DNA from: an uncultured Clostridia bacterium
Lineage (GTDB): Bacteria; Bacillota; Clostridia; Saccharofermentanales; Saccharofermentanaceae
Assembly: GCA_946545505.1 (NCBI GenBank)
Contig: CAMNNN010000057.1
Location: 1 to 8,076 of the forward strand
Length of the DNA stretch: 8,076 bases
Direction: 5' to 3'
Part shown: piece by piece, positions 4,736-8,076 of the stretch
How the letters are laid out: every line of letters starts with the position of its first letter
Numbering within the stretch: position 1 is the stretch's first letter
Program-made: the position numbers and the translations under genes
The notes under the pieces: model-generated
Database searches by the model: none
What the model was told of the DNA's origin: nothing
Seen by the model: only the letters and a program-made list of their open reading frames with translations

Positions 4736-6871
4736 ATGTTGCTGACTTCGCAGAAGTGGCGTTATGTGGTCGAGGAACCTTTCTCGGGCACTGATGCTTT
4801 GTTTGAGGCATTATTAAAGATACACAGGATCGAGACTCCTGAACAAAGGGAAGATTTCCTTAAGGATAAGGGTGCGGAGCTTTATGATCCGTTCCTGTTT
4901 AATGATATGCGTAAGGCTGTCGATCTTATATGTGAGGCGATGAGCGGCGGCAAAAGGATCCTCGTGTACGGAGACTATGACTGTGACGGTGTTACGGCGA
5001 CTTCCATACTGGTAAGGTATTTCAGAAGTCATAACTGTGATGTGTCTTATATAGTTCCTAACAGGGAAGAGCACGGTTACGGTCTCACAAAGAACATTAT
5101 TGAAGATGTCTTAGTAAGAGATCCCTATCTTGTTATCACCGTTGACTGTGGCATCACTAATATGGATACTATCGCGGAACTGAAGCAGAAGGGCATCAAG
5201 GTAATCGTCTCGGATCACCATAATGTTCAGGAAGAGATCCCCGATGCTGATGCCGTTATCTGTGCCAAGCGTGAGGACAACACATATCCTTTCCGTGATT
5301 TGTGCGGTGCGGGCGTTGCCATGAAGATCGTTCAGGCTATGGGAATAGACAAGAGGTTCCCTGTATCCGGTTCCGTTTGGCGTCAGTCCGTCGAGCTTGC
5401 AGGTATCGCGACCATCGCCGATCTCGTGGGCGTAGTCGATGAGAACAGAACCATCGTCAAGAAAGCCTTCATCAGCATGAAGGATCCTGTTAATCCCGGA
5501 ATCCGTGTCATGAATGAACTTCTCATGGAGAAGGGGAGTGTCCGTAAGCTTGATGAGACTTTTATCTCGTTCAATTTCGTTCCCCGCGTCAATGCCGCGG
5601 GAAGACTTTACGATTCATCCGAGGCTCTTAACCTGTTCCTTGAAGACGATGAGGAGAAAGCACGGGAAGCCGCCGTTGCTTTGGGTAACCAGAACGACGA
5701 GCGTAAGCAGATCGAAGCCGGAGTTTATGAGGAAGCCGTAAAGCAGATAGAGGATATAAGAAGACCTGACGAGTGGAGCCTTGCCAACACGAAGGGCCCT
5801 ATCGTCGCTTATGCTGCCAACTGGCATCAGGGCGTACTCGGTATCGTGGCGGGAAGAATAGCGGCAGCCTACAGAAGGACTGCAATAGTATTCACGTCGG
5901 ACTCGATTGACCCCGAGAACATTAAGGGCTCAGGAAGAGCTTACGGTGACTATGATCTTTTCGCGGCGCTCGGACGCGTCAGCGATAAGCTTCTCAACTT
6001 CGGCGGGCACAAGAAGGCTGCCGGCGTGACGCTGCGTAAGAAGGATCTGCTCGAGTTTATGCGTGCTCTTGAGGAGGATGCGAAGACCAATCCGTGCGAA
6101 TCTGAGACGGACGATGAGCTCGAGATCACCGCGAAGCTCGACTTCAGTATTCTGAACCTCGACACGTTCGCGAAGATCTGTGAGTTCAAGCCTTACGGCA
6201 TCGGCAACAAGAAACCGCTGTTCGTCACGGAGAAGATGGTCGTCGTCAATGTCAACGACATGACTGACGGCGCCCATATCAGACTCGATCTTGCCGATTC
6301 GAAGGGCAGTACGCAGAATACGGTTTCCGCAGTCGGCTTCGGAATGGGAATCTATACCAAGATATTAAAACCCGGCGATATTATCGACATTGCATACACA
6401 ATGAATGAATATACGTACAAGGGAAAGACTTCAGTCAGTCTTTATCTTGAGGACCTGAAGTTCAGCGGCGACGACAGCTTCCTTTGGAAGAAGGCGGATA
6501 TTGCCGAGGATCTTTACAGAAGCGGCATGGAGTTAAGTCAGATTGCCAAACTCGCGAAGACTGATCTTGCCGGCGGACTTATACCGGGTAAGGTCGATTA
6601 CCTCGCCTGCTACCAGATACTGAAGAATGAATGCAAAGGTGAGACTTCCTATGCGGATATCCCGCTTCTTGCCCGTCTTGTGTCTTCGGGTTCAGGCGTT
6701 AAGGTGACTCCCTTTAAGGTCGCCAGATGCCTGGAAGTATTCTCGGAAGCACATCTTATTAAACTTGGTGTATTATCTTCATTGAGGGTCTGCATAAGAT
6801 TCCTTAAGACAGAAGGCAAGACCGATCTTAAACAATCGGCACTTTACATGAGGCTGCTTGAGAATGGCTGA
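4736..6871 (+). CDS. recJ: Single-stranded-DNA-specific exonuclease RecJ
   Basis: A 711-residue protein of the DHH phosphoesterase superfamily that degrades single-stranded DNA 5' to 3' in recombination and base-excision or mismatch repair. The catalytic core shows its metal-binding motifs in order: GDYDCDG at 79-85 (Asp80, Asp82, Asp84), VDCG at about 136-139, and the SDHH motif at 159-162. IATIADLVG follows. The DHHA1 half carries PRVNAAGR near 283-290 and GGHKKAAG near 423-430, and an OB-type domain follows to about residue 575. The last 110 or so residues (from about SFLWKKADIAEDLY) match the C-terminal extension found in Firmicutes RecJ and absent from the 577-residue E. coli enzyme. The ATG has only a weak GTGAG site 9 nt upstream, but the N-terminus aligns well with the family (WRYVVEEP, then FLKDKGAELYDPFLFNDMRKAV). 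It shares 8 bp with rel. Confidence 0.96.
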   Translation: MLLTSQKWRYVVEEPFSGTDALFEALLKIHRIETPEQREDFLKDKGAELYDPFLFNDMRKAVDLICEAMSGGKRILVYGDYDCDGVTATSILVRYFRSHNCDVSYIVPNREEHGYGLTKNIIEDVLVRDPYLVITVDCGITNMDTIAELKQKGIKVIVSDHHNVQEEIPDADAVICAKREDNTYPFRDLCGAGVAMKIVQAMGIDKRFPVSGSVWRQSVELAGIATIADLVGVVDENRTIVKKAFISMKDPVNPGIRVMNELLMEKGSVRKLDETFISFNFVPRVNAAGRLYDSSEALNLFLEDDEEKAREAAVALGNQNDERKQIEAGVYEEAVKQIEDIRRPDEWSLANTKGPIVAYAANWHQGVLGIVAGRIAAAYRRTAIVFTSDSIDPENIKGSGRAYGDYDLFAALGRVSDKLLNFGGHKKAAGVTLRKKDLLEFMRALEEDAKTNPCESETDDELEITAKLDFSILNLDTFAKICEFKPYGIGNKKPLFVTEKMVVVNVNDMTDGAHIRLDLADSKGSTQNTVSAVGFGMGIYTKILKPGDIIDIAYTMNEYTYKGKTSVSLYLEDLKFSGDDSFLWKKADIAEDLYRSGMELSQIAKLAKTDLAGGLIPGKVDYLACYQILKNECKGETSYADIPLLARLVSSGSGVKVTPFKVARCLEVFSEAHLIKLGVLSSLRVCIRFLKTEGKTDLKQSALYMRLLENG

Positions 6872-8076
6872 AGAGAAAGATTTTGACGAGAGAGCATATC
6901 TGCTCGATGATAGCCTGATCCCGGAGATTCCTGATTATATTCAGGAGAAGTTCGATGCGGTCATGGATATGTTCACGTCATATGCTTCGCGTGCCCATCT
7001 CGACAAGAGTGTTCTTCAGAAGGAACAGGATCTTATAAGGCGAGCTTTTATCTTCGCTTTCAAGGCACACCGCAATCAGCAGCGCAAGAACGGTGAGCTT
7101 TATATCATCCATCCCATCGCGACAGCAGAGATCCTGGCGGAACTCGAGGTCGATGCCGAGAGCCTTGCAGGAGCGCTTCTGCACGACACGATCGAGGATA
7201 CAGCTGCCGACTCCGAAATGCTTACGGAAGCTTTCGGCTCCACGATAACGCTTCTGGTTGAAGGTGTTACCAAGCTCAATAAGATCTCCTCGCACAGCAA
7301 GGAAGAGATGCAGGCGGAGAATACGCGTAAGATGCTTTTCGCCATGACGCGTGACCCCAGAGTAATTCTGATCAAGCTCGCGGACCGCCTTCACAATATG
7401 CGTACCATGCAGTATCAGACTCCCGAGAAGCAGGTCGAGAAGGCCCGCGAGACGCTCGATATATACGCACCGTTCGCAGAGAAGTTCGGTGTCTTTAAGA
7501 TTAAGTGGGAACTTGAAGATCTGTGCCTGCGTTACCTCGATAACGACGGTTACTATGAACTCGTAGGACTCATCTCATCCAAGAGATCCGAGCGTGAGGC
7601 TTTCATGGCACACGTTGTCGCCGAGATATCAGACAAGCTTAAAGACGACGGCATGGAGCACTATGATGTCGACGGAAGACCCAAGCACTTCTACAGCATC
7701 TATAAGAAGCTTCATGACAACAGACATAACGACATCAACCACATTTACGATATGTTCGCGTGCAGGATCATCGTAGATTCGATCGCTGACTGCTACAGGG
7801 CTTTGGGTATCGTACACTCGATGTTCGTGCCGCTTCCGGGAAGATTCAAGGACTATATAGCGAACCCGAAGGAGAACGGTTACCAGTCGCTTCACACGAC
7901 GGTAAAGCGCCCCGGAGGAAAGACGTTCGGCGAGACGACGTTCGAAGTTCAGATAAGAACATACAGTATGCACATCGAAGCCGAGTACGGAATCGCTGCG
8001 CATTGGCACTATAAGGAAGCAGGTAACTCCAAGGCTTTCAAGGAGGATATCTACGACGAGAAGATCAAGTGGGTAA
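6864..8076 (+). CDS. rel: Bifunctional (p)ppGpp synthetase/hydrolase, C-terminus cut by window edge
   Basis: 404 residues are in frame to the right edge; full Rel proteins are about 730-780, so the TGS, helical, zinc-finger and ACT regulatory domains lie outside. The enzyme makes pppGpp/ppGpp from ATP plus GTP/GDP and also hydrolyses it, setting the stringent response. The hydrolase HD domain shows His69, IIHPIA (His83), HDTIEDT (His107-Asp108, Glu111-Asp112) and KLADRLHNMRTM (Asp174). The linker IYAPFAEKFGVFKIKWELEDL leads to the synthetase: GRPKHFYSIYKKL at 271-283, DMFACRIIV, and RFKDYIANPKENGYQSLHT at 327-345, then EVQIRT. RFKD at 327-330 is the RXKD signature of bifunctional Rel/SpoT enzymes, in contrast to the acidic EXDD of synthetase-only RelA. 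The ATG lies 8 bp inside the recJ end, with GAGG 11 nt upstream, which points to translational coupling. Confidence 0.96.
   Translation, partial: MAEEKDFDERAYLLDDSLIPEIPDYIQEKFDAVMDMFTSYASRAHLDKSVLQKEQDLIRRAFIFAFKAHRNQQRKNGELYIIHPIATAEILAELEVDAESLAGALLHDTIEDTAADSEMLTEAFGSTITLLVEGVTKLNKISSHSKEEMQAENTRKMLFAMTRDPRVILIKLADRLHNMRTMQYQTPEKQVEKARETLDIYAPFAEKFGVFKIKWELEDLCLRYLDNDGYYELVGLISSKRSEREAFMAHVVAEISDKLKDDGMEHYDVDGRPKHFYSIYKKLHDNRHNDINHIYDMFACRIIVDSIADCYRALGIVHSMFVPLPGRFKDYIANPKENGYQSLHTTVKRPGGKTFGETTFEVQIRTYSMHIEAEYGIAAHWHYKEAGNSKAFKEDIYDEKIKWV

Noticed and set aside
5930..6277. Minus-strand open frame inside recJ
   Set aside because: It is a shadow of conserved RecJ codons, with no ribosome binding site or homology that I recognise.

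Overview
The window reads as a chromosomal segment of an anaerobic Firmicute of the class Clostridia. The signs are a long-form ribosome hibernation factor, a Lys/Arg-tailed 57-residue ribosomal protein S21, RecJ with the Firmicutes-type C-terminal extension, a Rel-type (p)ppGpp enzyme next to recJ, strong Shine-Dalgarno sequences and AT-rich promoters close to consensus. The family or genus cannot be fixed from this stretch. I see no phage, transposon, CRISPR, tRNA or rRNA, and no gap without a gene longer than about 165 bases.

Left part (1-1390, minus strand). hpf (842-1390) is followed downstream by a UUCG-loop hairpin. Next comes the 5' part of a secreted DUF4214-type protein that runs off the left edge (1-758). 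A 163-bp divergent intergenic region (1391-1553) holds outward-facing promoters for hpf and for a small acidic zinc-ribbon protein (1554-2012, plus strand). A 17-bp perfect palindrome sits between the two promoters.

Middle part (2025-4310, minus strand). A three-gene ABC importer operon is transcribed leftward: substrate-binding lipoprotein, then permease, then ATPase. The genes are separated by 4 bp or overlap by 4 bp. The operon converges on the zinc-ribbon gene, whose terminator hairpin is encoded inside the last codons of the ATPase gene. The importer resembles the taurine/nitrate/sulfonate/thiamine-precursor class, but the substrate is not evident and no known riboswitch is seen in its leader.

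Right part (4311-8076, plus strand). A second divergent region carries a near-consensus promoter for rpsU (4464-4637), which ends in a strong intrinsic terminator. recJ (4736-6871) follows from an extended -10 promoter. The bifunctional rel gene begins 8 bp before recJ ends and runs off the right edge; its first 404 residues cover the hydrolase and synthetase domains.

Taken together, three genes tied to translation and its shut-down (hpf, rpsU, rel) lie within about 7 kb, with DNA repair (recJ) and an uncharacterised importer between them. Most of the window is ordinary core genome. The least explained items are the zinc-ribbon protein with its shared palindrome, the orphan importer and the DUF4214 protein. 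I found no convincing evidence of a wholly new system.
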